The notes: generated from the sequence alone by a model not told the origin. A stretch of 64,000 bases of DNA from Oscillatoria nigro-viridis PCC 7112 (GCF_000317475.1 NC_019729.1:1006501-1070500); one strand, 5' to 3'; shown: positions 37,201 through 45,555, numbered from the stretch's first letter. Numbers and translations are program-made.

Positions 37201-38071
37201 TAGGATTGCTAAAGTTGCCTTGGCCTGTTCCTAAAAAGACATAAACCCCTCCTCCTATATCGCCGCCAATTGCTGTCGATACAGCTAAATCTGGCAGCGT
37301 ATCCCCATTAAAATTGCCCGCAACAATACCGTTGGGATTTCCTGCACTCCCCAAGGTCAAGTTAGTAGCTGTGCCAAAATTACCTTGACCTGTTCCCAAC
37401 AAGATCGAAACACTGTCAGAACTTCTGTTAGCTACGGCTAAATCGAGAAGGCCATCTCCGTTGAAGTCCTGGCTAACAATAGCTGTAGGGCGATTTCCTG
37501 TTGTCAAGCCAGTAGGTGTTAGTTTAAACGTATTGAGAACGTGACTGTAAGCTGCGATCGCTTCTGGCCCAAATGCAATGTCAGCTTTAATTGTCCCCGC
37601 TGTCACTGTTAATTCCCAGTCGCCACCAGCTTCTGCACAACCTGTCAGATTCTCAGAAGCAGCAACACTTGCCCCTGTTAGTTGACTCAAACGCTGTACA
37701 AATGCTTTGCCTATATTTCCTTGGCCAACATTGCAGCCGTAGAGGATAATTTCGGCATTTGGTGTCAGCGATTGCGCCCATCCTTGGACTGCTGCTGCGT
37801 AATTACCCGCCCCATCTCTCAAATTTTCCCAACTCAATTCAACGTTCCCCAGTTGCACGCAACCGGGTTGCCCGTGGGCAATAATGTGAATTATTGAAAA
37901 TTTCTCTCCCTCCAAAGCTTCGGCAATTTGTTCCAGGCAGTTGCGGTTTGACTCTAATTGAATTACCTCGGTTTCAGGGATAACGCCGTCGATTAAGGTT
38001 TGAGGGTCGGGGACGGCAGCATCGATAAATGCGATCGCTTTTGAGGAAAGTGGAGTCATTGAGTTCAACAT
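31268..38071 (-). CDS. giant RTX protein with DUF4347, VCBS and clostripain-like domains
   Basis: 2267 residues. In order: DUF4347 (about 10-170) with [17 protein letters not shown] and [10 protein letters not shown], a His/Cys pair as in caspase-like folds; about seven FG-GAP/VCBS repeats with [10 protein letters not shown]-type calcium loops (185-510); Calx-beta-like repeats (535-1090); a Pro-Thr linker (about 1092-1250). Next comes a C11 clostripain-like peptidase ([17 protein letters not shown], His in VVWDHGDGW near 1360, Cys in GFDACLMAM near 1407). It ends with a cadherin-like domain, an EF/SdrD-like segment ([14 protein letters not shown]), a helical block, RTX repeats (about 2073-2197) and a secretion tail. 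The C-terminal half closely matches that of the 16641-24443 protein. Activity after Arg is typical of clostripains and is inferred. No strong ribosome site distinguishes the first ATG from the one four codons later. Confidence 0.85.
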   Translation of the reverse strand: MLNSMTPLSSKAIAFIDAAVPDPQTLIDGVIPETEVIQLESNRNCLEQIAEALEGEKFSIIHIIAHGQPGCVQLGNVELSWENLRDGAGNYAAAVQGWAQSLTPNAEIILYGCNVGQGNIGKAFVQRLSQLTGASVAASENLTGCAEAGGDWELTVTAGTIKADIAFGPEAIAAYSHVLNTFKLTPTGLTTGNRPTAIVSQDFNGDGLLDLAVANRSSDSVSILLGTGQGNFGTATNLTLGSAGNPNGIVAGNFNGDTLPDLAVSTAIGGDIGGGVYVFLGTGQGNFSNPNNFGPGITKEAIATGDFNQDGFADLVVAEDNQVSIALGNGQGTFGNFNNVGTAISPLAIAIGDFNGDNNLDVVATNGNPANSVSIFFGTGQGTFGNQTNLNVGTSPSAIAVGDFNADGSSDLAVANADNQNVSILSGTGQGTFSNPANFNVGLSPDDIAVGDFNADGQPDLAVANAGSNDVSILTGTGQGTFNGPFNYNTGGTTPRAIAVGDFNSDTRPDIAVANTGSNRVTILANVLLQPNFDGVPLSVAEGDTDTTVNLPITLEEGLLFADQIVTILTAPNFVTSTATATQGVDYNLSNNPLTFPAGSSSSTQNLALTIKADNFAEEDEAIVLTSTIFPYFRSLLIPANDPIIYTVGASAGTVPEGNSGTNPLIFTVSRSGGTDSAGTVDYAIAGTATNGSDYNNIGGTSGATDVNGTVNFAAGETSKTITLDVLGDSAIEPDETITVTLSNPIAPGPTPTITTASATTTITNDDTAGILVNPDSGLTTTEAGGTATFTVQLNSQPTANVTVGLSSSNVAEGTVSIPSLTFTPANWSAPQTVTITGVDDNIADGNQTYTIFTAAAVSTDSNYSNFNPSDVSVTNSDNETPGITVNPTAGLTTTEAGGTANFSVVLNTQPTAPVTIALSSSNPAEGTISTNTLSFTPNNWNQAQTVTVTGVGDNIADGDIAYTIVTEAAVSTDSNYSNFNPSDVSVTNSDSDTVGVTVNPASTTAAEGGATGSYTLQLNSQPTAPVTVSFDGGNQISAIAPISFDAANWNIAQTVTVIATDDTVIEGTHTGTINHAVTSTDAKYSGIAIGPVTVAITDNDTPTPTPTPTPTSPTPTPTPTPTSPTPTPPIITSPTPTPTPTPPIITPPITSPTPTPPIITSPTPTPPIITSPTPTPPITSPTPTPPITPTPTPTPTPPITPTPTPTPPITPTPTPTPTPPITPTPTPTPTVLPPAPTPTPSITPTPTRAPAKWTFMVYMAAANDLEPFGIEDFLEMSSVGSNSDVNIVVQFDRTPGFDATYDNWTDTRRGLIQAGDLPNLTWGTSVGEVNMGDPNNLTNFVNWGTANYPADNYAIVVWDHGDGWRNTATARTVANDWESGDVLENREVGAALAGVPENMDLIGFDACLMAMLEVAHQVKDEGSVFVGSEYLEPGDGWPYDPILLQLKANPTWSPAQLGSAIVTNYGDSYGGSQTQSATDLSKIGGLSAAMSDLATAIVSGATATDVDRLQVHRNNSADFYYSHYRDLGTFLANVAGDSTISDSIRTAAQTAFDTYNLAIIQNHSGLSYGGTGLSIYLQSRGEALNPDYNSTIIDFAADTQWDEFLNWWQSPIVNNPPVVNRSVFSQSAALGFSQTGNAFNLVANTYTDPDPGDSINYSIALANFSESFSAFTWETDLNGGSYRQPIAGSTFPEIPLPSWLTFNSATRTINLGPTRPASFNYWLKVKGTDESGATASEIIRFKSNALGGFVIDGYIAGATVFFDANKNSVLDATEPSATTADSGEFDLDLDSNIFDKNQNGELDPEEGNIVAFGGIDTATGLPLETPVTAPPYATVVTLLTSLVADLIDRGIDSDRAESLVKSSLSIPANVDITSLDPIAATENAIAGGVETLTAMVKVQNVITQTAALIDGASILENTDSVKAVVSAIVQQIQSGTTLNLSDANQLATIVDRAATAAQQFDSDLNTQQLLQIAPDAAKVMAEANQRIDRVVSNTATVSINREVARVQKVALGATSEDLKAVGTGTKSIAQVIAENTGTALDTKIQQTTLPDTPAVAVIEGEIDAIAANSNLTGTDGDDSLFGDSGSDTMAGKRGNDTLSGLGGNDWIQGNQGNDSLDGGDGDDTVYGGKESDNLLGNNGEDILFGNRGQDSLSGGEGNDSLYGGQASDILLGDNGDDFLSGENGDDSLIGGNGSDRFLISANSGSDIIFDFEAGIDFLVLAENLTFSQLSILPSNSAALISLTATGEILAAINGVTANQISIANFT
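34320..34795. repeat. Pro-Thr codon repeat inside the clostripain RTX gene
   Basis: A dense array of ACACCGACACC-type units and PPI(I/T)(S/T)P modules encodes about 155 residues of TPTPTPPIT. It is a flexible linker before the peptidase domain, and its length is probably unstable. Confidence 0.85.
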
Positions 38072-38380
38072 GACAGATTTGCTAAAATTTAAATAGGATA
38101 TCCTATGACTTATGTTTTTGTTTAGCAGCTCTCCAAAAAATATTTGTTTTTCCCACTTTTCTTATCAAAAATTCATATAAGTTTTGATAACTTAACCAAC
38201 TATACAATCATTAATTTTTAACGTATCGATGATGTAGGGATGCTACTAAATCTTGCTGCATCCAGACAGACACTCCTGGAGGTACTGCGAGACTCTGAAA
38301 CCCAATTTTTTACCGAATCTGCGCGTGATAACGAAGTAATTTAGGGATGAGAATTAAAAAAAATCCACTTTTCATGACTG

Positions 38381-38439
38381 TTGTGGGATGGGCCTATGAG
38401 CCCGTCTATCGGAGACGGGCTCATAGGCCCATCCCACAA
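38381..38439. repeat. perfect 27-bp inverted repeat
   Basis: TTGTGGGATGGGCCTATGAG plus CCCGTCT (38381-38407), five bases ATCGG, then the exact complement (38413-38439). An A-run follows on this strand. It may be a dispersed palindrome or a terminator; no gene ends near it. Confidence 0.85.
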
Positions 38440-38798
38440 GAAAAAAAGGAAATTATTTAATTGACGATCCTTAGTACATCAAACCCGGTTTGTCAACTCC
38501 GATGCGTCCGCGACTAATGGAGATAGTTAGGCGGTGCTTTAGTATCTCTGCGGAGAGTCAAACCAGGTTTTCCAGCAATCCCTCGCTGGTCGCGCCAGCC
38601 GAGGGCGCAAGCGAATCGCGCCCTATTCCTGAGACGATCGCGTCATATCATCGACGACCGATCGCTTATATTTATTTACAAGTGCCAGCGGGACGCTCGC
38701 GATCGTTCAAAAGGCGAGTTAAATCTGCAACAGCGTTCCCAGCGTACAAACGTAAAATACATAAAATGTAATACTTACTGGTATTTTACAGAACAATC
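38440..38798. other. upstream region of ctpA, no recognised gene
   Basis: An open frame at 38490-38771 encodes a 93-residue basic peptide of random-looking composition that I do not accept as a gene. The stretch also holds an imperfect pair AACCCGGTTTGTCAA / TCAAACCAGGTT. The last 40 bases before ctpA are AT-rich (AAAATACATAAAATGTAATA) and probably contain its promoter. Confidence 0.4.
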
Positions 38799-40037
38799 AT
38801 GCACAGACGAGTTTTCCAGATTGCTATTTTACTTTTCCTCCAAGTCGTCCTAGTTCTAGGTGGGTGGGCGCAGCCTGCCGCGGCGCTGACTCCTGAACAG
38901 CAGCTATTGAGCGAAGCTTGGCGAATTGTTAACCGCTCTTATGTGGACGACAGCTTCAACTCTCAAAACTGGTGGTCGATTCGCCAAAAAGCTGTCAAGC
39001 AACCGCTTAACGACAGACAGCAGACTTACGCGGCGATTCAGGGGATGCTGGCGAATCTCGACGACCCCTTCACTCGACTGCTGAAACCCGAACAGTACCG
39101 CAGCTTGCAGGTTAACACTTCGGGAGAATTGACGGGTGTGGGGCTGCAAATTGCGATCGACCCCCAGACAAATACCCTGACAGTGGTGGCTCCTTTGGCC
39201 GGCTCACCGGCGGATAAAGCTGGTATCCAACCCCTCGATCGCATTCTGAAAATTGACGGCACTCCCACCTCAGAATTGAGCCTAGACGAGGCTGCAACTC
39301 GAATGCGCGGCCCCATCGGCACTGCCGTTACCTTGACCTTGGGGCGCGAGGGAAGGGAGGCTGCTGAGGAAATTAAGCTAGTGCGCGATCGCATTGCTCT
39401 GAATCCGGTTTACGCCGAATTGCAGTCGGGGTCGGAAAATTTGCCGGTGGGCTACATTCGCTTGAGTCAATTCAGCGCTAACGCCACTGAGGAAGTCGCT
39501 CACGCGATCGACCGCTTGGAAAAACAAGGAGCCGCCGCCTACATTCTCGACCTGCGGAACAACCCGGGCGGACTGTTGCAAGCGGGGATTGAAATTGCCC
39601 GCCTGTGGCTGGATTCCGGGACGATCGTCTACACGGTGAACAGACAAGGCATTCTCGGCAGTTTTGAAGCCTCTGGAGAAGCTCTAACTCACGATCCGCT
39701 GATTGTTTTGGTGAACAAGGGAACTGCCAGTGCTAGCGAAATTTTGGCGGGTGCGCTGCAAGATAACGGCAGAGCTCAACTGGTAGGAGAAAAGACTTTT
39801 GGCAAAGGACTGATTCAGTCGCTGTTTGATTTGTCTGACGGTTCCGGGTTGGCCGTGACTGTTGCTAAGTACGAGACACCTAACCATAAAGATATTAACA
39901 AGCTGGGGATTGCGCCCGATCGCGTAGTGCCTTTGGAACCCATCGCGCGCGATCGAATTGGCACCGCAGCAGACTTGCAATATCAAGCTGCACTGCAACT
40001 GCTGAAAGAAAAAACCGTGCTGGCAAAGTCAGTATAA
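38799..40037 (+). CDS. ctpA: C-terminal processing protease
   Basis: CtpA trims the C-terminal extension of the photosystem II D1 precursor on the lumen side. A signal peptide (MHRRVFQIAILLFLQVVLVL, cut after QPAAA) is followed by an N-terminal helical part. The PDZ domain has GVGLQIAI, and AGIQPLDRILKIDG. The S41 core has the catalytic Ser in NKGTASASEI near residue 310 and the Lys in GEKTFGKGLIQ near 332. Length 412 matches cyanobacterial CtpA. It could be the paralogue CtpB or CtpC, but proximity to the petBD region favours CtpA. Confidence 0.88.
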   Translation: MHRRVFQIAILLFLQVVLVLGGWAQPAAALTPEQQLLSEAWRIVNRSYVDDSFNSQNWWSIRQKAVKQPLNDRQQTYAAIQGMLANLDDPFTRLLKPEQYRSLQVNTSGELTGVGLQIAIDPQTNTLTVVAPLAGSPADKAGIQPLDRILKIDGTPTSELSLDEAATRMRGPIGTAVTLTLGREGREAAEEIKLVRDRIALNPVYAELQSGSENLPVGYIRLSQFSANATEEVAHAIDRLEKQGAAAYILDLRNNPGGLLQAGIEIARLWLDSGTIVYTVNRQGILGSFEASGEALTHDPLIVLVNKGTASASEILAGALQDNGRAQLVGEKTFGKGLIQSLFDLSDGSGLAVTVAKYETPNHKDINKLGIAPDRVVPLEPIARDRIGTAADLQYQAALQLLKEKTVLAKSV

Positions 40038-40152
40038 GCCGGAGTTTGAAGTTTTGAGATTGCAACAGGTGACAATACGCAGGTCTGTCTGTCTCTGCGT
40101 TTCGTTCGCCCGGACAGACAAGAATCATCCTAAAAACTCTTTTACTCAAAAG

Positions 40153-40241
40153 TGATATCACGTCCGACAGATTCATCTGTCATTGTTTGCTGTGCGAAGC
40201 AATGACATAAAACAATGTGATGCACATCGGACGTGATATCA
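40153..40241. mobile_element. 89-bp MITE-like palindrome
   Basis: Perfect 15-bp terminal inverted repeats TGATATCACGTCCGA (40153-40167 and the complement at 40227-40241). Inside, CATTGT and ACAATG continue the pairing, with a TGCTGTGCGAAGCA hairpin at the centre. It lies between convergent genes ctpA and the coiled-coil protein. Confidence 0.75.
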
Positions 40242-40262
40242 AAACCCAAAACTGCCGTTCCC

Positions 40263-40679
40263 TTAAGGTTGCAGGGTTGATTCCTCGGCGTCTGGTACCT
40301 CGGCTTCTTGCAAAATCACCGGACGCTGTTGCGGGTCAGCTTGGTTGCTTTGCTCTTGCATCACAGTTTTAGCAAGACTAGGGTCAAAGTAGCGGTTAAA
40401 GTTCGATCGCGACTGATTTACTCGCCCTTGGGTAAGATTGACTTCAGCTTGGATTTCGTGCAATTTTTCTTGCACCGCCCGGTAGTGAGGCCAAAGCTGA
40501 AGCACAGCAGAAGTTGCACAGACTGAAAGTACCATGTTGACTGCCAACTTGACCCCTGTTTCGGCCGCGAGGGTTTGGTGAGGGTAGGAACGCTGGCGGC
40601 TGCTGCTGCGACGAGGAGTAACCCGAGGGGAGTTTTTTACAGGACGCAGTGGGGTAACGGTGGGTTGAATCGCTTGCAT
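40263..40679 (-). CDS. single-pass membrane coiled-coil protein
   Basis: 138 residues. A basic cytoplasmic N-terminus (TPRRSSSRQRSY) precedes one membrane helix (VKLAVNMVLSVCATSAVLQLW). A short coiled coil follows (HYRAVQEKLHEIQAEVNLTQ), then an acidic, proline-containing tail. This topology resembles small divisome proteins such as FtsL/FtsB, but I see no defining motif and make no functional claim. It is probably a conserved cyanobacterial protein. The start at 40679 is the only ATG before the basic segment. Confidence 0.65.
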   Translation of the reverse strand: MQAIQPTVTPLRPVKNSPRVTPRRSSSRQRSYPHQTLAAETGVKLAVNMVLSVCATSAVLQLWPHYRAVQEKLHEIQAEVNLTQGRVNQSRSNFNRYFDPSLAKTVMQEQSNQADPQQRPVILQEAEVPDAEESTLQP

Positions 40680-40965
40680 AATTTTTTTTTCAAATACCTG
40701 AGACTGACGTTTTAGAGTTCAACAGAGCAAATTCTGAGCTTAACGCACACTCGCCCCTGTTCGTCAGGGTGCTGACAACCAAAATTGTTGAGACAAAGGT
40801 GACGCCTGAAGACGGAATTTTCCCATAAAAATGCCTGCCCTTGCAGTCTCGTCTTGCTGAACACAAACAATCTACTGCACTGGGGCAGCAATTGTCTGTA
40901 TCTGTAAAGCGAGAGATTTAACTGGTCAGGCAGGCGTTTTGCGGTTCGCAACAGGTGTCTGGAAA

Positions 40966-41061
40966 CTATTTGTACAGTTCAGTTGACAGCCGGAAAGCCA
41001 AGATTCCGGGAATCAAAGCAATTACGAGCGCTACGTAGACTTGGGTATCTGTTAAAGACAT
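40966..41061 (-). CDS. psaM: photosystem I subunit XII
   Basis: A 31-residue protein: one membrane helix preceded by [18 protein letters not shown] and ending [13 protein letters not shown]. This is the PsaM sequence pattern, nearly invariant in cyanobacteria and plastids. PsaM stabilises trimers and beta-carotene in photosystem I. AAGGAG lies ten bases upstream of ATG 41061. The flanking gap 40680-40965 holds no gene; it contains a GCCTGCC-rich 3' region, possibly the terminator. Confidence 0.93.
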   Translation of the reverse strand: MSLTDTQVYVALVIALIPGILAFRLSTELYK

Positions 41062-41172
41062 ATTCGCAAAACTCCTTTTCGCGGGCACGAGCTTTCACCA
41101 ATTTGAGACAAATTGGCGCTTTTGGGAATCATTTGTTACAACTTGCAACACAAATGCTGCGTCCGGGGAGGA

Positions 41173-41204
41173 GTGGCGCAGTGGCGCAGTGGCGCAGTGG
41201 CGCA
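41173..41204. repeat. (GTGGCGCA)x4 microsatellite
   Basis: Four perfect head-to-tail copies of an 8-bp unit lie in the gap between the divergent psaM and terC-like genes. The copy number is likely variable. It is about 200 bp upstream of the terC-like start. Confidence 0.95.
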
Positions 41205-41399
41205 GCTTTTGAGTGTCGGAGGGGAGAATTTTTCCTTGTTTCCTGGGACTGCTTCCTTCGGACGTTGTTCTGACGATCGCCTCCCACAGAATTACCGCGT
41301 TAGGTTAAGATTTAAGTGAAGGTGACACTAAATGTTAGACAGAGCGGGTAATTTGCGCTGCGCTCGACCCTTGCCAATCTTAGGTGCACAAAATAGTTA

Positions 41400-42170
41400 A
41401 TGCTAGATCAATTTCTCGACGCTTCACCCATTTTTGGAGTTGACGGCTTTTTATTATTGTTGGTTTTGGTGGCTTTGGAGGCTGTACTTTCGGCTGACAA
41501 CGCGATCGCCCTGGCGTCTATTTCTAAAGGTTTGGAAGATGCCAAGCAACAGCAAAATGCTCTCAACCTTGGTTTGATCATTGCTTTTGTACTGCGGATC
41601 GCCCTAATTTTAATGGCTACTTGGGTGATCCAATACTGGCAGTTTGAACTGCTTGGTGCTCTCTACCTGCTGTGGCTTGTTTTCCAACATTTTACTTCAG
41701 ATACAGACTCCGAAGGAGAACATCACGGGCCCAGATTTGCCTCTGTGTGGCAAGCAATTCCCATGATTGCTTTTACGGATTTAGCGTTTTCATTGGATAG
41801 CGTTACTACTGCGATCGCTGTTTCTGACAACACTTTTATCGTCGTAACAGGCGCTACTATTGGAATTATTGCCCTGCGATTCATGGCCGGGTTGTTCATC
41901 CGCTGGCTGGATGAATTCGTTCACCTAGAAAGTGCTGGTTACATCACAGTTGGGTTCGTGGGAATGCGGTTGTTGGTGAAAGTAATTAATCCCGATTTAG
42001 TTCCTCCGCAATGGCTGCTAGTTTCCAGTATCGTCTTGATGTTTGTCTGGGGATTTTCTAAGCGTACTCCTGAGCCAGTCGAGATTGCAAAATCTCTAGA
42101 AATGGCTCTGAATCAACCGGATTCAGAAGTTGCTGTGCGAGAATCGCAAGGACAGAAGTCCGAAAATTAA
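41400..42170 (+). CDS. TerC-family integral membrane protein
   Basis: 256 residues, about seven membrane helices. The family metal-site motifs are present: VALEAVLSADNAIALA in TM2 and FTDLAFSLDSVTTAIAV in the second half. TerC/Alx/YkoY proteins export Mn(II) or help load metals into exported proteins; a thylakoid or plasma membrane role in Mn supply is plausible. No yybP-ykoY riboswitch pattern was found in the 195-bp leader. The acidic loop TSDTDSEGEHHGPR is ordinary. Confidence 0.9.
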   Translation: MLDQFLDASPIFGVDGFLLLLVLVALEAVLSADNAIALASISKGLEDAKQQQNALNLGLIIAFVLRIALILMATWVIQYWQFELLGALYLLWLVFQHFTSDTDSEGEHHGPRFASVWQAIPMIAFTDLAFSLDSVTTAIAVSDNTFIVVTGATIGIIALRFMAGLFIRWLDEFVHLESAGYITVGFVGMRLLVKVINPDLVPPQWLLVSSIVLMFVWGFSKRTPEPVEIAKSLEMALNQPDSEVAVRESQGQKSEN

Positions 42171-42241
42171 CAGACTTTCATTTGAATTAAATTAGCTTAA
42201 ATCTGTCAAACCAACAAGATTGAAGGCTGGTTAAAACTTGC

Positions 42242-42288
42242 AAAAGCCTTTCATCCCGGTGACTTTAGTCCGGGGATGAAGGGCTTTT
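42242..42288 (+). terminator. terminator hairpin resembling an IS605 left end
   Basis: AAAAGCC-TTTCATCCCGG, ten-base loop, CCGGGGATGAA-GGCTTTT, then TTTATTTTG. It is suitable as the terminator of the terC-like gene. The core GACTTTAGTCCGGGGATGAA matches the left end of the tnpB element (GACTTCAGTCCGGGGATGAA), so it may be a recycled IS end. Confidence 0.75.
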
Positions 42289-42327
42289 ATTTTGTAATAT
42301 CCTTTCTTTCACTAGCCGATCGAACTC

Positions 42328-42525
42328 ATGGGAGTACAATTGAGCCTATGGTCAGGCAGTTACCACAATCAGACTCAGCGTTGGTTGCGCTGGTGGGATA
42401 GCGAGGGGAATTTGTTGCTGACGGGGTTGGCGGCATATTGGCGATCGGGATCTGATTTGAGCCTTGGTGGTGGCTGTATTTTTTGAGGACAGGAAAAGAG
42501 GGCGATCCATGAGAAGGAGTTGCAG
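42328..42525 (+). pseudogene. Uma2-family nuclease, C-terminal remnant
   Basis: The frame MGVQLSLWSGSYHNQTQRWL, then RWWDSEGNLLLTG, is the end of the Uma2 (DUF820) restriction-like domain. It meets a TGA at 42484-42486 and continues in frame as GQEKRAIHEKELQA, the coiled tail usual in the family. Uma2 genes are multi-copy and often decay in cyanobacteria. No N-terminal part remains. Confidence 0.7.
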
Positions 42526-42639
42526 GCGTGAGCATTCACCTATCGGGAAAAAATGTAACCTTCCTGTTGAGTGGCTGCCAGAAAACTTCGCAATGCACCA
42601 GAAATCTGAGTCCATCCGCTCCAACAGGGATGTGATACG

Positions 42640-43374
42640 TCAGTCACCTACAAGTTCCATAGGAATCAATACAGGATTACGGCTCTTCCGAATTCTCTCA
42701 GATCCGCCAAGACTAAGATTTTGTTCGGCTTTAATAACCCTAAGCTGCGCCACTTTATGATGATATCGTCGAAACTTATCCTTTAACTCTCGATCGATCA
42801 TAGTTGTTTGAAACTGGACATCCTGGGACATCAACAACATTTCAGGTTTTATTTCAATATCATTAGCGCCAATAAAAGTGTTCACAATAACCTGAAATGT
42901 CAATGGTTTTTTATGGTCAAGATGGCTCTCATAAATAGCTACCTTATCACCAGTAATATCGCATTCAACTTTTCCATCCAGATCTGCACACTTTTCAAAG
43001 TATCTTTTTTTAGTTACCCGCAGATCATCTTCAACAGTGGCACGGCAGGCTTCTAAAAATTCTTGATAAAGAGACTTTCCTTTAGCAGAAATCGCTGTTC
43101 GATAAGAAAAATCTGTTCGAGAGCCATCTGTTCTTTCTATCCAAAAGCAACTTGTCGGCATATCGGTTCTATATTTGTACAAACGTTTTATACCACATCC
43201 AATCTTTTTATCTGCTTCAGGATGGCGCTCCAGAAGAGCTAGTAACATATCGCGATCGTCACCTGCTATGCTTTGACCATTTCGATAGCGATCCAACATA
43301 TTTCTGAAGTGTTCAATAGCATCTTTCTGGAATTTGAACTCTATTCCATTTAGAACAATTGGTTGCCTTGCCAT
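42640..43374 (-). CDS. DCL-family (DUF3223) protein with HNH-like C-terminus
   Basis: 244 residues. The N-terminal half follows the DUF3223 pattern: FKFQKDAIEHFRNMLDRYRN, LLERHPEADKKIGCGIKRL, and CFWIERTDGSRTDFSYRTAI. The second half has VECDITGDKV and YESHLDHKKPLTFQVIV, like an HNH-type nuclease core with the DH pair. Such fusions occur with restriction or phage-defence genes. Substrate and role are unknown. It lies between a Uma2 remnant and xisHI, an accessory region. The start is ATG 43374. Confidence 0.7.
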   Translation of the reverse strand: MARQPIVLNGIEFKFQKDAIEHFRNMLDRYRNGQSIAGDDRDMLLALLERHPEADKKIGCGIKRLYKYRTDMPTSCFWIERTDGSRTDFSYRTAISAKGKSLYQEFLEACRATVEDDLRVTKKRYFEKCADLDGKVECDITGDKVAIYESHLDHKKPLTFQVIVNTFIGANDIEIKPEMLLMSQDVQFQTTMIDRELKDKFRRYHHKVAQLRVIKAEQNLSLGGSERIRKSRNPVLIPMELVGD

Positions 43375-43520
43375 TTAAACTCCATACCAGTTTGATCTGA
43401 CGTATAACTTAAATTGTATCGCAGATGTGGTACCATAGATCGTAATAAGCGATATCTGCAAGACATAGGAGTTCAAAAAGTCCCTGCTTATCTTTCCTAA
43501 CCTCAATTCTCGAATGTCGA

Positions 43521-43938
43521 ATGTCTAGACGCGATAATTTACACTTCTCTCTACGTCGCACCCTCGAAAAAGACGGGTGGACAATTACGGACGATCCTTT
43601 AGTCTTAGTGTTAGAACAGACACTTTTGAAAGCAGACTTAGGAGCCGAAAAGTTTTTAACTGCGGAAAAACAAGGGCAGAAAATCGCTGTTGAAATCAAA
43701 GACTTCGATTCCCCCTCAGTCATCAGCGAACTGGAAAAAACGATGTCTGCGTAGGCTTTTCCAATGGGCATTGGAAGGGCAAGAACCGGAGCGTCAGTTG
43801 TTTTTAGCTGTGAGCCAAGCGATGTACATTAAACACTTTCAAAAACCGATTTTTCAGTTAGCCGTTCAACGAAATAAAATCAACTTATTAGTTTACGAAC
43901 CAAATCAAGAGGTGATTCTCCAATGGATAACTCACTAA
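43521..43938 (+). pseudogene. xisH: XisH, frameshifted
   Basis: XisH and XisI were first described as controllers of fdxN-element excision in heterocystous cyanobacteria and are widespread. XisH has a PD-(D/E)XK nuclease-like fold. Here ISELEKTM is followed by a stop at 43752. The rest (LFQWALEGQEPERQLFLAVS, then QRNKINLLVYEPNQEVILQW) is in the next frame. About 12 bases that would encode the G-Q-F/Y-x-x-Y part also seem to be missing. The nuclease-like core AEKQGQKIAVEIKDF is intact. If the shift is real, the gene is dead; sequencing error cannot be excluded. Confidence 0.8.
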
Positions 43939-44258
43939 GCTATGCAGACATCCTCAAAAAAACCCTGCAAGAAGCAACAATCGCCCAACCCCGCTTACAG
44001 GCGATCCAGCTTTACCCCGTCTGTGATGTCGATTCGGGTCACTTTCTGATTCTCGCTACAGGCTGGGATAAACAGCGGTGGATTGACACGATTCTGTTTC
44101 ATGCTCGTTTAGTCGATAATCAAGTTGTAATTGAAGAGGATAACTTCGAGGAAGGTCTAAGCCAAGCGCTGATTGCAGGGGGTATAAAAACAGAGGATAT
44201 CGTGAGTAGCCCCTTCCCTGACAACAGCGATAGACAGAAAACCTATCAGGCAGTATAA
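43923..44258 (+). CDS. xisI: XisI
   Basis: A 111-residue partner of XisH. Recognisable parts: SYADILKKTLQE, QLYPVCDVDSGHFLILATGW, RWIDTILFHARLVDNQVVIE and GLSQALIAGGI. The start at 43923 overlaps the end of the xisH frame by 16 bp, the usual arrangement for translational coupling. Since XisH is frameshifted, XisI may be an orphan. The family may be a toxin-antitoxin-like or DNA-rearrangement module; its molecular activity is not established. Confidence 0.88.
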   Translation: MDNSLSYADILKKTLQEATIAQPRLQAIQLYPVCDVDSGHFLILATGWDKQRWIDTILFHARLVDNQVVIEEDNFEEGLSQALIAGGIKTEDIVSSPFPDNSDRQKTYQAV

Positions 44259-44340
44259 GGAAGAAGCAAGAGGGGGAGACTGGGAGATGGGAAGAGGGGG
44301 AGGATTTTTTCCCAATTAGGAATTAGCAATTACTCATTAG

Positions 44341-45438
44341 CTATGGCTTAGGCTTACCTACAAAGAAAGCTAAGGGAGAATTATCCCCACAAGATAACCG
44401 AACTTTAGAACCAATGGGAAAAACATTTCCTGTGGTTGTGAGTGCATATAACTTTTCGCCCGAAGGTGTTTTTAAACAATAACGATTTTCTCTGCCTAAA
44501 AATTGGCGATCGCAAATCACAACAGCCGAATCTTCATCTAAGTATAAACTCAAGTCTTCCTGCCGGATCATCAATTCTCCTTCAGTAGAAACATCACAAG
44601 GAACTTTTACAAATGAATTTCCTTTCACAGCAAAACAACCTACTTCTGTTTCCCAAAAATCCTGCTTTAGCGATGCCGACACAAAATTAGCTTGCGTCAC
44701 AAACTCAGCCACAAACCGAGATGCTGGTTCTTGATAAACTTCCTCTGGAGTGCCAAACTGTTCTAATTTGCCTTGACGCATCACCGCTACCCAATCTGAA
44801 ATCGAAAGTGCTTCTTCGCGATCGTGGGTGACAAATACACCAGAGGTTCCTGTTGCTTTGAGAATCTCGCGGACTTCCTGACGCAATCTTAACCGTACTT
44901 GTACATCTAAATTACTCAAGGGTTCATCTAGTAAAATAATCGCAGGTCTAGGGGCTAACGCACGGGCCAGGGCTACTCGCTGTTGCTGACCCCCCGATAA
45001 TTCATGGGGATAACGGTTTTCCAATCCTTCTAATCCCACCAACGCTAATGCTTCTGCGACACCTTTCTGAATATTATGCTTTGACTCTTTTCCTTGATGC
45101 GTCAAGCCAAAAGCTACATTTTTCGCGACTGTCAAATGGGGGAAGAGTGCATAGTCTTGAAACACCATACCAATGTCTCGCTGTTCCGGCGCGACTGACA
45201 TATTAACACTCGCTACAGTTTTTCCTGCTAAAGCGATCGTCCCTGCTTGTAGCTGTTCAAAACCAGCAATTAACCGCAGCAACGTTGTTTTCCCACAACC
45301 CGATGGTCCCAACAACCCCAGGATATCTCCTTGATGTAAGGTCAGGGTGACAGATGCCACCGCAGGTGATGCTGCTTGGGCATACTGTTTTGTTACACCA
45401 TCCAAATGCAGAATTATCGGTCGAGCCATTATTGCCAT
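44341..45438 (-). CDS. futC: iron(III) ABC importer, ATP-binding subunit
   Basis: 365 residues. The ABC ATPase core has Walker A GLLGPSGCGKTTLL, signature LSGGQQQRVALARALA, Walker B AIILLDEPLSNLD, and a switch histidine in VFVTHDREEA. The C-terminal 130 residues form a TOBE-like regulatory domain. It resembles FbpC/FutC and lies divergent to the iron permease, with a Fur-box-like site between them. The start may instead be ATG 45429 (MARPIILHLDG). It forms a complex with the FutB-type permease and FutA-type binding protein of this cluster. Confidence 0.88.
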   Translation of the reverse strand: MAIMARPIILHLDGVTKQYAQAASPAVASVTLTLHQGDILGLLGPSGCGKTTLLRLIAGFEQLQAGTIALAGKTVASVNMSVAPEQRDIGMVFQDYALFPHLTVAKNVAFGLTHQGKESKHNIQKGVAEALALVGLEGLENRYPHELSGGQQQRVALARALAPRPAIILLDEPLSNLDVQVRLRLRQEVREILKATGTSGVFVTHDREEALSISDWVAVMRQGKLEQFGTPEEVYQEPASRFVAEFVTQANFVSASLKQDFWETEVGCFAVKGNSFVKVPCDVSTEGELMIRQEDLSLYLDEDSAVVICDRQFLGRENRYCLKTPSGEKLYALTTTGNVFPIGSKVRLSCGDNSPLAFFVGKPKP

Positions 45439-45480
45439 AAATAATCAACAACTTACTATTCTACAATAAAGCAGTTTAGT

Positions 45481-45499
45481 GAGATTTATTATCATAAAG
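45481..45499. promoter_or_regulatory. Fur-box-like site between futC and futB
   Basis: GAGATTTATTATCATAAAG matches 12 of 19 positions of the classic Fur palindrome GATAATGATAATCATTATC. It lies just before the futB -35 box and about 45 bp from futC, so one bound Fur dimer could repress both. Confidence 0.4.
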
Positions 45500-45501
45500 C
45501 C

Positions 45502-45531
45502 TTGACAAATGTTTACACCTACTGATAAAAT
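45502..45531 (+). promoter_or_regulatory. futB promoter
   Basis: TTGACA (45502-45507), an 18-bp spacer and TAAAAT (45526-45531), 25 bp before the futB start. A Fur-box-like site abuts the -35 box. Confidence 0.5.
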
Positions 45532-45555
45532 AGCAAGCTAGACCTTTTACTAGCA

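Noticed and set aside
38490-38771. 93-codon plus-strand frame before ctpA
   Set aside because: Basic, low-complexity translation without family features or ribosome site; I looked for a phycobilisome linker and found none.
41205-41399. Manganese riboswitch (yybP-ykoY) upstream of the TerC-family gene
   Set aside because: The conserved helices and loop bases of that riboswitch could not be found.
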